From Astrothelium macrocarpum (lineage: Eukaryota; Ascomycota; Dothideomycetes; Trypetheliales; Trypetheliaceae), in assembly GCA_021030915.1 (NCBI GenBank), contig JAGEMR010000156.1:1-64000 (forward strand): 64,000 nt of DNA, in the 5' to 3' direction. Positions 23,380-34,800 of this stretch are shown here, piece by piece. Positions within the stretch are counted from its first letter, which is position 1. Every line of letters starts with the position of its first letter. A model generated the notes under the pieces. It did no database searches. It was not told the origin of the DNA and saw nothing but the letters and a program-made list of their open reading frames with translations. Position numbers and translations under genes: made by a program.

Positions 23380-24734
23380 CTGATCAGTTATCTGGCAGAT
23401 CCGTGTGGTTCTAACCTAAACATCTAGGCATTGGGAAAGCCTTGACCAAAAATTATCTCCTTCGACCCAATCATCTTGTCATTGGAAGCGTGCGCGACAG
23501 TACTGCACCCAAATACCAGGAGCTAAAGAGCCTACCCACTGCAAACGGGACCCGCCTGCTACTCGTTAGACCAATCAGTGGTATTCCAGCCCACTAGCCT
23601 ATTAACTTATCATGCCAATCATTTGCCTTGTAGTTAATTCTTTACGCTTTTTCATCACCCTCCATTTGCTATTTTGGACGTTAGTTTTAAAATGTAAAAC
23701 CGCATTGATGCTATAAAAAGACATCAGATACAGTGCCGATTAAAATTAAATGAGCTTTCTAAGATCAAGAGAACACTGATGACTCGTCATGTACTTGTAA
23801 GATAGATTTCGCCCCTCGGGTTTACGCAGAATTAAAAAATTTGGAGTGTCCAAATTATCTCGTCCATCCGTTCTGATCCTAACAGAGGCACGGGTTTCAT
23901 CAGCCACAAGCGTTTGTGACCGAGCTTCGTAATTTGGGGCTGGTGAAGGTGTAAAAATGGTAACCTCATAACGGAAAAGCGGACTGGCTCACCAGCATCC
24001 TCCCATGACAGCGGAGCCACACTTACGCAATTCGCTACATAAAAGCGATTTATTGGGCCTGGAAGCTTGGTACCTAGGTATCAAGTCGGTCTTGGCGAAG
24101 ACCGGTACATCAGGCAGCCGCAGATCTGTTCAGCCTTGCGTCCCTTTTCGAACCGCTTCATATCCAATGGTGAGCTGATTGACAAACCAGCGGCACAGTC
24201 AAGAAAATTCGCTTCCACTTGGATTAAATCACGCAAAGATGGTCCCATTGTTGTGGGTCTTGATACGTTGTATATTGACTGCCAAAAATCCTCATCCCAA
24301 GATATCCATGATCTACGTAACGCTTGCAGCTGACAAGAGGATCACTGACCAGAAGAATGACTCTGCAAGCCATATAACGCCTGCTAAACGTGATCTACGT
24401 CCTTGCAGGCTTCGCTTGGCAATACAGCGGCCCTTTTAGTCACGTTAGAAAGAGTTTCTGATTGAGCCAATCCTGATTCGCCGTACAAATCGAAATGTCA
24501 AAGTTGAAAAGCAGTCTTGTCAAGCCAAGCCGCATCTCATGATATGCCATACTAGAGGCAGTCCACCATGTCAGAAGAGAAGCCTTGAAAAGTTAGGGCC
24601 GCTTACTTCTTCCCCAAGCGCCCTCGCGGACTTGTCAAGAAAGGTTGAAAGGTAGCCACCTCTCGGGGATGACTTCGGTCGGATGCCGGAAGGCGGCAAG
24701 AGTTGTGACAACAACGCTAACCTGGAGCCACTCA
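23380..24734. other. AT-rich intergenic region between two relics
   Basis: About 1.35 kb between the polyketide synthase tail and the P450 relic. The 23.6-23.8 kb part is noticeably AT-rich. I could not find the missing PKS domains or the P450 haem-binding motif here on either strand. Confidence 0.5.
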
Positions 24735-25715
24735 TTAGGATTCTTCAAATCGACATGAGGCTGAAAACCACCTTACCCAAGCAGGAACATTCTTCCCTCC
24801 GACGATTGTTGGTGCTAGTGTGATTCGCGGCATCAGGATGAGACCCCGGATAGCCGGTCTGGCGTCTTTCCTCTCTAGTCGTCGATCAACCCTTGCGGCA
24901 CAGAATTGATGGTGCATCTTGCGTCGCTCAATAGTTGATTTGGGTATGCAATAGCGCATCAGAATATACTCAAGAAAAGGAAAATACCAAATTCATTGGA
25001 GGTATGCACCGAATTTGAAACTCGCAAAAACGGCAGCAATCCAAAGGTGATGCGTTGAATCTTTGAGCAAGTTCAACGGCTCGCCAAAGGCCAAGTCAGA
25101 CATGACATCGACAGTCGTAAACATATAAAGTTGCATCATGTTGTGCTTGCGGCACGCATCTTTCTCATACTCGTCTTGAAGATCTTGTATTAATCTATTG
25201 ACATAGGTCACGAAGAGCGGCTGTTTCGGTTTCAACGCTCGGTAGGAAAACGCGTGGGCAAAAATTCGGCGCGTACGTGTATGGTCCGTAGCATCAGCTG
25301 TGGCTATGTCGTGGACCTCGCCAGAAGAGCCGCGGTAGAATTTGAGGTCTTTGGGCAAAGAAACGTGGTTGGTCGATTTGTGGCCGTAAATGTCTCGGTA
25401 TGCGTCTACACCCGAGAAGCTGAGCTCGTTCGGGGTCACTCGCACAATATCTCCACATTTAGCATGCAAATCTGACGTCCAGTATAGAAAGCTGCTCTTT
25501 ACAGTCTTACCTATCGCGGGTAAGGTACTGGCTGCGCAAGAAATTGGACCAGGGAATTTTCTGAGCAGGAGAAAAAAGACATTGTACATCGTCAACTCAT
25601 CCCCGATGGCTAGCGCTGTGGGTCTCATCCTTAAAGAAGATCCTCCGAACCAATTATCAGAGATGACTGAAAACATGTGAGCTCGTAAACATATTGTGCT
25701 GTGCCTCTTAGTCAT
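24735..25715 (-). pseudogene. cytochrome P450 relic, internal stop, C-terminal half missing
   Basis: Two open frames (25715-24993 and 24959-24735) lie in the same reading frame and are separated by an in-frame TGA at 24995-24993; reading through gives a continuous P450 sequence with no intron needed. Recognisable parts are the proline-rich hinge FPGPI, CGDIVRVTPNELSF, the C-helix with TRRIFAHAFSYRALK, AFGEPLNLL and RYCIPKSTIERRKMHHQF. The I-helix oxygen motif, the ExxR of the K helix and the Cys haem loop are all absent, so no functional P450 can be made. The family resembles P450s of fungal secondary metabolism. The first 40 residues of the open frame are not P450-like, so the original start is uncertain. 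It lies next to the polyketide synthase relic on the same strand. Confidence 0.83.
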
Positions 25716-26372
25716 GATATATTACCTTTTTCGGCCATTTTATGTTATTATTTATACAAATAATACATTAATAAATATCTCAATGTACAACATTCAATCT
25801 GACTCAGTTTTGAATGGCCGACAAAAGCCGTAAGGTTGATATACACGTGATAAGCTAGACCATATCAAGGAAATGGAGACTAGGAGTGCTGATCATAATT
25901 TAGCCATCGGACGTATGTTGACAATGTATACATGGGGCGATGCCTGGGGTATGACCCAAATGACGAATACAGCAATCAAAAATCGGATCACCAGCATATA
26001 AGAAGGCCAACAGACCTTGACCATGTTGCATTGCGGCGAATGCCACGCGTAACAGACGCTAGGTGTGGCACGACAGGCCGCCTGATCGGACCTTACCGTT
26101 TACATTGTTCTCAGGAGAAGCTAATAGCGAGCGTACCTTTATCCACGGACTTCAGGTGGCCATTAGCCTGACAATCTTCAGCTCTCGGATCATATTGCCG
26201 TCCTTTCGTATACGCGTTTTAGAGAAAAAGAAATGGGGATGAGTCTCTGACCCTGCGATCATTCATGTTGGTGGCGGTGTCTGTTTTGATATATATATTA
26301 GCATCGATTTCAATGAATGCAATTGTGACCAGTCGAATAGCCCTTTTCCAGCAAGTTGACTAGGAGTTTATT
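25716..26372. other. intergenic region upstream of FAD oxidase
   Basis: 657 bases, partly AT-rich, presumably the promoter of the secreted oxidase. No other feature is supported. Confidence 0.5.
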
Positions 26373-28278
26373 ATGTCTTCGTCCGTTCTCTTTCTGATTT
26401 TTCTTACGGCGATTCTTGCGCATGCCGATTTAAGTGGCACACATGCCTCGTGTAAAGGGATCCCTGGTGATGAAGGCTGGCCCACAACAGAAGCCTGGAA
26501 TCAGTTAAACAGCAGTGTTGATGGTCGACTAATCGCCGCCGTTCCCTTGGCTCATGTCTGTCATGAACCCACTTATGCGACTGCTGAATGTGCCGCGTTG
26601 CAGCAAGTATGGGATGCACCAGAAATAATGTTAGTCCGTGATGCGAAGCGCCCAAATGAAGATGATGGCGGTGGTACGGAGTGCTGCGTTCCATTTGGAA
26701 ATTGCTGACTCAGATGCTACGACTACACAGGGTCCCGCAACCAGCCGAATTTCTGGCCAGTTGGTTTCAGAATCAATCATGCACCCCATTCACCGACAAG
26801 TCGACGCCTTGTGAGCTGGGAAATTATGCGAGTTATTCTCTCAATGTCAGCGATGTCAACGATGTCGTTGCGGGCTTGGCCTTTGCGCAAGAGCAAAATA
26901 TTCGCCTTGTAATCAAGAATAGTGGACACGAGTATGACCATTTTCAATATCTTATCATTTGGCTAGCAACTGACAAGTCCGACATAGCTTCTATGGGAAA
27001 AGCACCGGCAAAGGCACTCTTGCGCTATGGGTCCACAACCTCAATGGCAAGCAGGTTATCCCTGCGTACAATTCGTCCTACTACAGCGGGCCCGCGATCA
27101 AAATCGGCGCAGGTGTGAGCGGCGGCGATGCTTCTGAGTATGCGTCCCAGAAGGGCTACCGGATCGTTGCAGGCTCATGCTCCACCGTAGCTCCGGCGGG
27201 TGGATACACACAAGGCGGCGGACACTCGTATCTGACCGGAGTCTACGGGTTTGGCGCCGATAATGTGCTGGAGTGGGAAGTTGTGACGGCTGATGGAAAG
27301 CACGTAGTGGCCACTCCAACACAAAACAGTGACCTATACTGGGCACTCAGTGGAGGTGGTGGAGGCACATATGGTGTCGTGGTCTCTATGACCTCGCGCA
27401 TCTTTCCGGATGGTCAAATCGCCATCTCGTCGCTATCCTTCAATGTAACGAGCGCAGGTGGTGTGGACAAGTTTTGGGACGCCGTCGCTGTCTTCCATAC
27501 GTACCTGCAGCCGCTGGTCGACGACCACGGTATGGTAGCCGAATATCTTATTTCGAACGAAACTCTGGACCTCTCTGGAATGTTTGCGCCTGGTTTTACT
27601 AGCACCAACCTTACATTGGCGATGACACCCATGCTTTCTGCCCTATCAAAGAACGGGTCAAGTTCGCTGACGACGGGAGCGTTAAACTTTACTGTGTCTG
27701 ATAGCAATAGCTACTATGACCTATACGCCGCTACGGTAGAACCGTTGGCGCTGTACGATACCATTCCACCGGTGGTAGGCGGACGCTTCGTCTCACGCAA
27801 GAACATGGCCACAAACGCATCCGCCGTCAACGCTGCCCTGCGAGCTACCGTAGCCGATGGTACATTCGCCTTAGTCGTCACGGCGCTTAATTCCGACGGT
27901 TCGAGCCGTGTCGCCGCTCCCATCGCTGACAACGCCATGCAGCCAGCATTCAAAGACGCGTTTCTGAGCATCATTATTGGTGCTGATTGGAATTGGGAGA
28001 CACCATGGGCGGAGGCGGCTGTGCTGCAGGATGAGCTCTTGACTGACGTCTTGCCCGTCCTTGAGGCGGCCACACCAAATGCCGCAGCGTACATCAACGA
28101 AGCAAACTGGCAGCAGCCGGATTGGCAGGAGAACTTCTACGGTTCAACGTATGAACGTCTACTAAGCATCAAGCGTACTTATGACCCCAGTGGCCTTTTC
28201 TACGGGCTAACTGCTGTGGGCAGCGAGTCTTGGACACAAGATGCGGACGGCCGTCTTTGCCCGATTAGCGTGCCATGA
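26373..28278 (+). CDS. secreted FAD-linked oxidase, berberine-bridge-enzyme type
   Basis: Three exons, 26373-26629, 26731-26931, 26988-28278; 582 residues. The start is followed by a hydrophobic signal peptide ending near HADLSG. The VAO/PCMH-type FAD domain contains IKNSGHDFYGKSTGKG, whose His is the usual covalent flavin site, and later GSCSTVAPAGGYTQGGGHS, where a Cys (about residue 216) could give the second, bicovalent link. The C-terminus has the BBE segment NEANWQQPDWQENFYG. Members oxidise alcohols, amines or cyclising intermediates with O2 and are common tailoring enzymes; several N-glycosylation sequons agree with secretion. The second intron (26932-26987) was placed to restore GHDFYG, which no single frame shows. 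The gene lies just beyond the P450 and polyketide synthase relics but is itself intact. Confidence 0.9.
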
Positions 28279-28672
28279 CACATCATTTCGGAAAGTATGG
28301 AGGGGATCTAATATGACTTTTGGTTTTCGGTATAAAGATTTTCTCCACCAGTACAGCATACTCTTTACTGATGTACTATATCGCATACAAACAAGGTGTT
28401 AGGGATTCTTATATGAGGTGCAAACACGCTATTTAATTTCTATAAAAACCCATCTATATGACGGGGGGACTTTGGCCTCAACAATTTTGTGTTTCATGAG
28501 ACTGACGAATGATTCAATGTGTCCCTTATATTGTCGGCTTGCGCTGTAAAGAGGTCATATCAAGACCATCTATGAGCCCAGAGTACCAGAAAGACCATTA
28601 TCTCGACGCTTCGATAAGACGAACTTACTCGCTTCGTACTTTATGACCCAGATTTTCCACAGGGGGGCCTAT
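28279..28672. other. intergenic spacer
   Basis: About 390 bases of 3' flank; no feature is seen. Confidence 0.5.
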
Positions 28673-29164
28673 TCATCGAATGCACCTCGGTGGGCGGTAT
28701 CCTGCTCTGTATTTTACGCACACATCTACCCTTCGCCCGCTACAAGAGCTTTCTTGACTACCCTCGAGCAACAACTCGACTGTATCGTTATAACCATCCG
28801 AAACCGCAATGTACAAAACACCTCGCCCTTTCAAGTCGCACAGGTGGGAAGTTGCGCCATACCGTAGCAGTAGAGAGACTGTCGTCTCGTTATCTAGCTC
28901 GGTAGCGACGTGAAGAGCTGTCTGACCGTGCTCGTCGCGGTCATCAACTGCTACCGCTCTGCGCTTGAGCAGTGTGGCGGTGACGGCGCGATTGCGTGGC
29001 CATATCGCTGTGTGTAAGAGTGGCGGCAGTCGTGGGCTATCTGTCTGGCTACATGCTAAATTTGAGGAAGTGCTTTTCGGTACGACGGTTGCTGCAAGAC
29101 TATTGCATAGGTCTCTTGCTTTATTATCTCTTGTCCCAATTTCCGACACGTTTGGCGGTAACAT
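28673..29164 (-). pseudogene. ankyrin-repeat fragment
   Basis: The 163-codon frame contains at least two ankyrin-type units, one with DEHGQTALHVATELDNETTVSLLLRYGA-like spacing and the next with DLKGRGVLYIAVSDGYNDTVELLLE. Both ends run into sequence without repeat character and there is no recognisable head domain, so it looks like a remnant of a larger ankyrin protein. A short expressed gene with unseen introns is possible but less likely. Confidence 0.55.
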
Positions 29165-29636
29165 TGGCCCAGCATTATGAGTGGGTGGGGGCCAGCGCCA
29201 TCAAAGCGATTTATTTGTAACGGTAGATTGGGTTTGTTTGGACACGAATTCTTCAGGTATAAAAACTGAGCTTGATTTTATCATCGTTTTGTGGAAAGCC
29301 CTCTATTATGAGTAAATGATTGCCTACTGGCTGAAATGCTAGACCACATACCTTGACAGTGTATCAACTCAGACAAAGATTGGAATTAATGCAAATCCGA
29401 ACCGAGCAAGCCGACAAATATCAGGATGTCGTCATAGTCAACGAAAATTGGACTTCGTCAGAGAATGTAACTTTCCATGTCTTGGACTCAAACCAACACA
29501 AGCCTATCTTCTGTCTTATAGAATACAACAACACTTAGGAGAAGGATGGCCGTGGCAGAATGAAATTATTTGCTTTAAATCGTAGGTTCTTGAATGTCTG
29601 CCATGAGTACATGCTGCGAGAAGGCGAGCAGGCTGA
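29165..29636. other. intergenic region
   Basis: About 470 AT-rich bases between two minus-strand features. No gene is supported. Confidence 0.5.
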
Positions 29637-32621
29637 CTAAAAGATATATGCCTGAAAATTCGGAGTAATGCATTGCCAGCACACCAAGTCAGGACAGGCA
29701 GTGACTTGTAAAACATTCTTAATTGGCCTCGGGGCCATGTCATTGTCACGAGACGTGCGTTCAGGATCTGATTCACGAGTCCGACGTAAAAAAGCTAAAA
29801 TTGCTAATCGCGCTAACCAATTCTTGTGCGCACGAACGACAAATCGCCCAACTGGTGGATCCAGAAGCTCCTCCCAGCATTCCACTGAAACCATGGTTTC
29901 CTTTGGTGGATCGCTTTTGTTGTGGATGCAATGTTGTTGGGGATCAAGACGTCGAAAGAATGGAGTATCAAATGCGGCGGCGATATCAAGATCTGCAACC
30001 CAGTTTCCAGCATCGCGCACAGAAATAACCGCTTCCATCAAGAATGCTTGGCTATCGTGAAATCCCCTTTCTCCAATATACAGTGGGGCGAGATAGTCTG
30101 TGAATGAGAGATGCAGGGAAGTGCTCTTAAAGCAGTCGTCAGTCGTTCCATCGAAATCTGCGTACCTGGCCGTTCTAAAAGATCCTGAGCCAGGATCCCG
30201 AGACATCGGGCTGGATGGAGCTATTAGCATTATTATGCCCGCCTTGCCAATGTTGCCAAGTACTCGCTTCACTTCATACGGATTTGGTCTATCATACGGG
30301 TCACAGAGGAGCTGCTAAGGCATTAGAAACACGCGTCTTGGAGAGCGAGGAGGACTTACCCTCATGTCTATGTAGATTGAGTCCGCAAAGGAGAGAGCAA
30401 TAACTCCAGTTAGATTGGCTGGATTAATGTCGCAATTTCCCGATTCGAAGAAAGCAATCATCGAAAAAACCGTCGGCAAACCTTGAACTCCAATAAACGT
30501 TCCAGGAGCTTTCCACAACGAGTCAGCCCATTGTAGATCCAGCAAGGGCCTTCGAAGTACATCAACGTTAATAGTTGCATCGGGTACCATTCTGTAAACT
30601 CTCTTAACAACAGATAGTGTAAGCAGGATCCGAGAGATGATATTACTGCCCCGCGAGATTTGCTCTACGACCCACCACGGATCTATTTCTCGTAAACCAA
30701 GACACCATTGTACATCTTCGACAACGGCAAGACCGGTATTGTGAAGATTGCTGGTATGGTAATAGTCAAACGAAAGTCTTGACGGCCATAGAAAATCTTT
30801 CGATGTGAAAAGTGCTACAGTGGAAGAATCCCCACAAACGAGCCTGAATGTGCTGGCTGTAGGACCTTTTCTATGAATAGTAAAGCCTTGGATATGATTA
30901 GAGAAGTGGCGATCTTTGGTTTCACCGTTCTTATCAAGCTCAAATATGACGTCGTCAGTTTGCGTACCATGATACGTCCACTGGGCATCGGAACACATCC
31001 ATCGACAGTGACGTAAGGCCAACTCTTGTTTTGCCGACTGTCTTTTCCTTTTCGTTGTTTCCTGGGGGCTAGCAAGCGCTGTCGCGAAACATGCCCCGAT
31101 GATGGGTTCTTCAGGCCTTTGACGGGTTTTGTAAAATCGTATCATAATATCCTCGGGGCCTACCCTAGGGATTCTCGATGCAATGCGACGGAGAAAAGCA
31201 ATACGCGAATCAATCGATTTCAATCCATTAAACAGTGTTTCATAGGAGAGGAGACCAAAGAAAGGGCTCTGACTTTTGTCAGTCTCGGTCCAGCTTTCTT
31301 GCTCAGAGTCAAGTATAAATGTCTGGTGTCGCCGTGAGCCCAATTTCATTAATCTCTTGACCATTTCCTTTTCCTCTCCCTCTGAGTGCAGCCAAGAAAA
31401 CGCAGCTTCATTTAACATCTGTAATGCATCTAAGACATAGCGGTCGCTGTAAGAGCCCCATCTCTCCGAGCCTCGAAGGACTTGGTATATAGATGTGATG
31501 ATAGTTGATGCAGATGTGATATCACCATCGGCGATCTTCCAGCATTCCAAGACCGCGCCGAGCGTACATTGGACTAGCTCAGCAAATGAAATCCTGCTTA
31601 CGCTAGGTGTCAGCCGAGACAAGACTTCCACTGGTTTACCATAGTGACGTAGATGCGCAAGGGAAAGAGACCAGGATACGCCGGATTGCTCATGGCTATC
31701 CTGACCCCGGAAACCTAGCGTGAGTATTCCACTAGGGCTAACGAGAGGATCATGCATACGTAAATCGGCCATATGTGTTCCTACTACGGTTATGTCAGGG
31801 AAAAGGTGCCACGCAGAGAGTCCCAGTAACGCAGCACCATCCTGAACAGCTTGTGGCATGCCAACAATGAGTTTCTCCATAGTTTCAAGAGCCATCTTCC
31901 ATGCTGAAACAATGCTAGGAAAGAGCAATCGGTCTTGATTCACTTCCAGGAAGATGTTCTTCAAAATAAGGCCAAGTCTTTTCTGTTCCAACTCTTTTAC
32001 CGAATCGGCAGTTCGGAGCCAAGCCCTCGCACTCGCATCCCAATCAGCTAGCTGTGTTCGCAAAATATCGTGCTGCCCAGCTGTAGCGGCCAATCCAAAG
32101 GAAACTGATTCTCCTTTCTCAAGTTGGCTCAGAATATCTTTCTTTCTCTCTCTTACGAGCTCGACCCAAGCAGCCGTTGCTTGTACTGGGTCTAGGACTC
32201 GAGCGAGAATACAAGATAGAAGATGCACGTGCAAAGCAGCTCCAGATGATGTCGCTGCCGCCCAAATGCTTGTACCATCAATGCCAGTATAGGCAGCGAA
32301 AACCGAGTCGGCGTACTCCTTTGGCACACCTTTATCCGCAATTTTGGAGATCTCTGATACGCGATTACCATACGCTTTGAGTAGATTCGGGGTTGCGGGA
32401 CAGATTCCTTCAAACAGGGCCCCTAATCTTCTGGCAGTTACGTGACTGATTCCATGTTCGGCTTCGTTCCTTCGCTGAAGCGACAGGGTCTCTCCAAGAG
32501 GCTGGAATTCTTTGGGTGCTTCATACTTGACCAATGTGAATTCGAAGTTTAAGTTTGCCGCGGCAACTGTTACTTCATTGGTCGCAGAAGCCAGTGCTGC
32601 CTGAAGTTTGCTGACGCTCAT
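29637..32621 (-). CDS. large uncharacterised fungal protein (978 residues)
   Basis: Two exons, 32621-30360 and 30311-29637, joined across a 48-nt intron in phase; 978 residues. I know no named domain in it. It starts with a helical, Ala-rich segment after MSVSKLQAALASATNEV, contains ETLSLQRRNEAEHG followed by HVTARRLGALFEG, and has a C-terminal half with alternating hydrophobic strands including ANLTGVIALSFADSIY, EVKRVLGNIGKAGIIML and STSLHLSFTDY. The long uninterrupted exon and regular composition indicate selection for a protein product. I recall similar-looking large proteins in other filamentous ascomycetes, without a function. ATG 32621 is the first ATG in a frame that stays open upstream, so an extra 5' exon is possible. 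No signal peptide or clear membrane helix is seen. Confidence 0.78.
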
Positions 32622-34800
32622 GATCAAGCAGCGAGTTTGAGAGTCGACGATATGTAAGAAGCACTGTGTAAAACACAGCCAGAGACGAGGCTTCAAGTTC
32701 GTGGACCAGTCCGAGTAAGCTTGGCCAAGGCTATTTTGGTTTTCATAGACTGACACTCTCGAAGGGCCAAGGAAAAGGTCGCACCAAGTCTGCTGGGACC
32801 ACTTTGTTATAGCATTGAGAATGAGATAAAGAACCCTAAGCACACACTGTAAATCAATGGACTTGTGTCTATCGCTCAATAATTAGCCATCTGTATCGCC
32901 GCTCTGGCGTGTATCCAGGTAGCATTCCGTGTAGAATGAGTCCAAGGTGGGGCAAGGCTGAATTCGAGCCTTGCTCGTGAAGTTGAGAAATACAAGCCCG
33001 CCTCTTTCCAGTGAGTCCAAAGACACGCACCAATGTAGAAACGACACTCAAGTCGAAGTTGGACTGTTGTCAACCCATGGAATTATGAGTACGCCGACGA
33101 AGCGAACGCAATACTCGTCAAGGCGTACTTATCAGCATCAGGTTCATAATAAAATTTGGCAATGGCTCTGTGATGAGCAAGGACGTGAGAAGACAGTGTT
33201 TGATTTAAACGGTCGTATCGCAAGTATATCGGCATCCCATGTTGAAAATTAGACACTGGTTTAAACATGCTAATCCACTTGTAAGCGTTTCCACGAATTT
33301 CAGAGTTAAATTCCAGACATATTGACTTTGTAAGGATCGATTAGCAGCAGGTCGGCCATGAGGATATCGCTTGAAAGCATCACTCAACGGGCGACAAAGC
33401 CCTTAAATTGGTCAAAGACTACTGCAATGAGATAGTTGCGTGTAACAGTAGGGCTTGTAGAGACAAGCTACCCATGTAAATGGGATATACGCACTACTGG
33501 AGCATTTGCAGAACAAGAAAACTGGGCAGGAGCATATTGGCTGAATGGTTCAGCACGGTAGTGCCAGAGTGGGCACCTTATGTTCCTTGTATTTGATGGC
33601 CCTCCACCGGCGCGTGCGGTAAATTCTCCGAATCCATCACCATTTCATAGAACGGATACGACTTCTTCGCACTCCTGCTAAAGGCCAAAGGTAAGAGAGA
33701 TTGGATCCAAACACCACACTTGCGTTTAGAGTATACGCATCTCGAAGTCGATCTCCATCAGGCATTGTGCAGAGCAGAGGTTTACCATCAGTGTGAATTT
33801 TCATCATGAGAACGTAATTTTTCATAAATGATCGCTTTTCTCCTCCTTTACTCATCTAATCATCGCAGACATCGATCTCATGCTCGTCGCGAGCGAATTG
33901 CAGGACTATGTGATCCATGACAAGATCATACACCACCTAGTCTGTCGGACTAGATCGAAAAACGATTCTGATACTGTAGACCTCAAAGATCCAATATCAG
34001 AAGAGCTACGTGCTTGATAGACGAACGTTGCACAAAGGGTGGGTATGATGCTGTCTCTGAGACTGATGTGTTGGATGCTTTAAAAAAATCGGAAGAGATG
34101 AGAATAGTCGGCGATGGCTCCCTTAATACCATATTTGCAGCGTAGACAATATAAAGAAGCCAAAAGGAGAGGAGTCGCCGAGCGCCTAGACAGTTATCAG
34201 GTAGCAAGACTGGTGTGGCGGATTCAAAGTACGTCACAAAAGTGGACCTGTGCTGTAGGTACCAGAGAGGGTCTTAGTAGAAAGCCAGACAAACGTCCTC
34301 GAAGTACCAATGGCGAATTCGCGAGATGTGTCGAAGACAGTACTATAGCCGCATTAGCTCTATGGGGCAGCACCGCTGACTGAGGAAAAGTGCTTCGGCA
34401 CGAGAGTCACGTACTATTGGAGTTTCCAGATCAAGCCCATGAACCAGGAGGATCTGGTGTAAATAGTACGCCTTGGTAACGCTGGATCGGTTTCCAATTT
34501 GTTAAGTGACTCTCGGTCCTCGACTTACGTCTGGTATGTGGGCTCTCAGTCCACCGTCGACTTAGATAGCAATCAGGTAAACAACAGGCCAGGAACCAAA
34601 CTTCCACAGGTACGAGGGTCATTGGAAAACATATATTCGAGGATAAGTAGATATTGTCGAGGATATAATAGCAGAGGGAGGCTTCGAAGGCGTTGGCGCA
34701 AAGTGTACTATGTGATGTCTATTTGAAACCTGGTGACAATGGATCGAATTGAAAGCAATGAGATGCGGTTCACTTCAAGCTGATGCTTTTCCGAAGCGCT
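32622..34800. other. gene-poor intergenic region
   Basis: About 2.2 kb. All open frames are below 90 codons, overlap on both strands and match no family. The left end would be the promoter of the large orphan gene; the rest shows nothing recognisable. Confidence 0.5.

Noticed and set aside
22549..25715. PKS and P450 relics as one multi-intron intact gene set
   Set aside because: No ketosynthase, acyltransferase or haem-binding motif is present between them on either strand, and the P450 has an in-frame stop.
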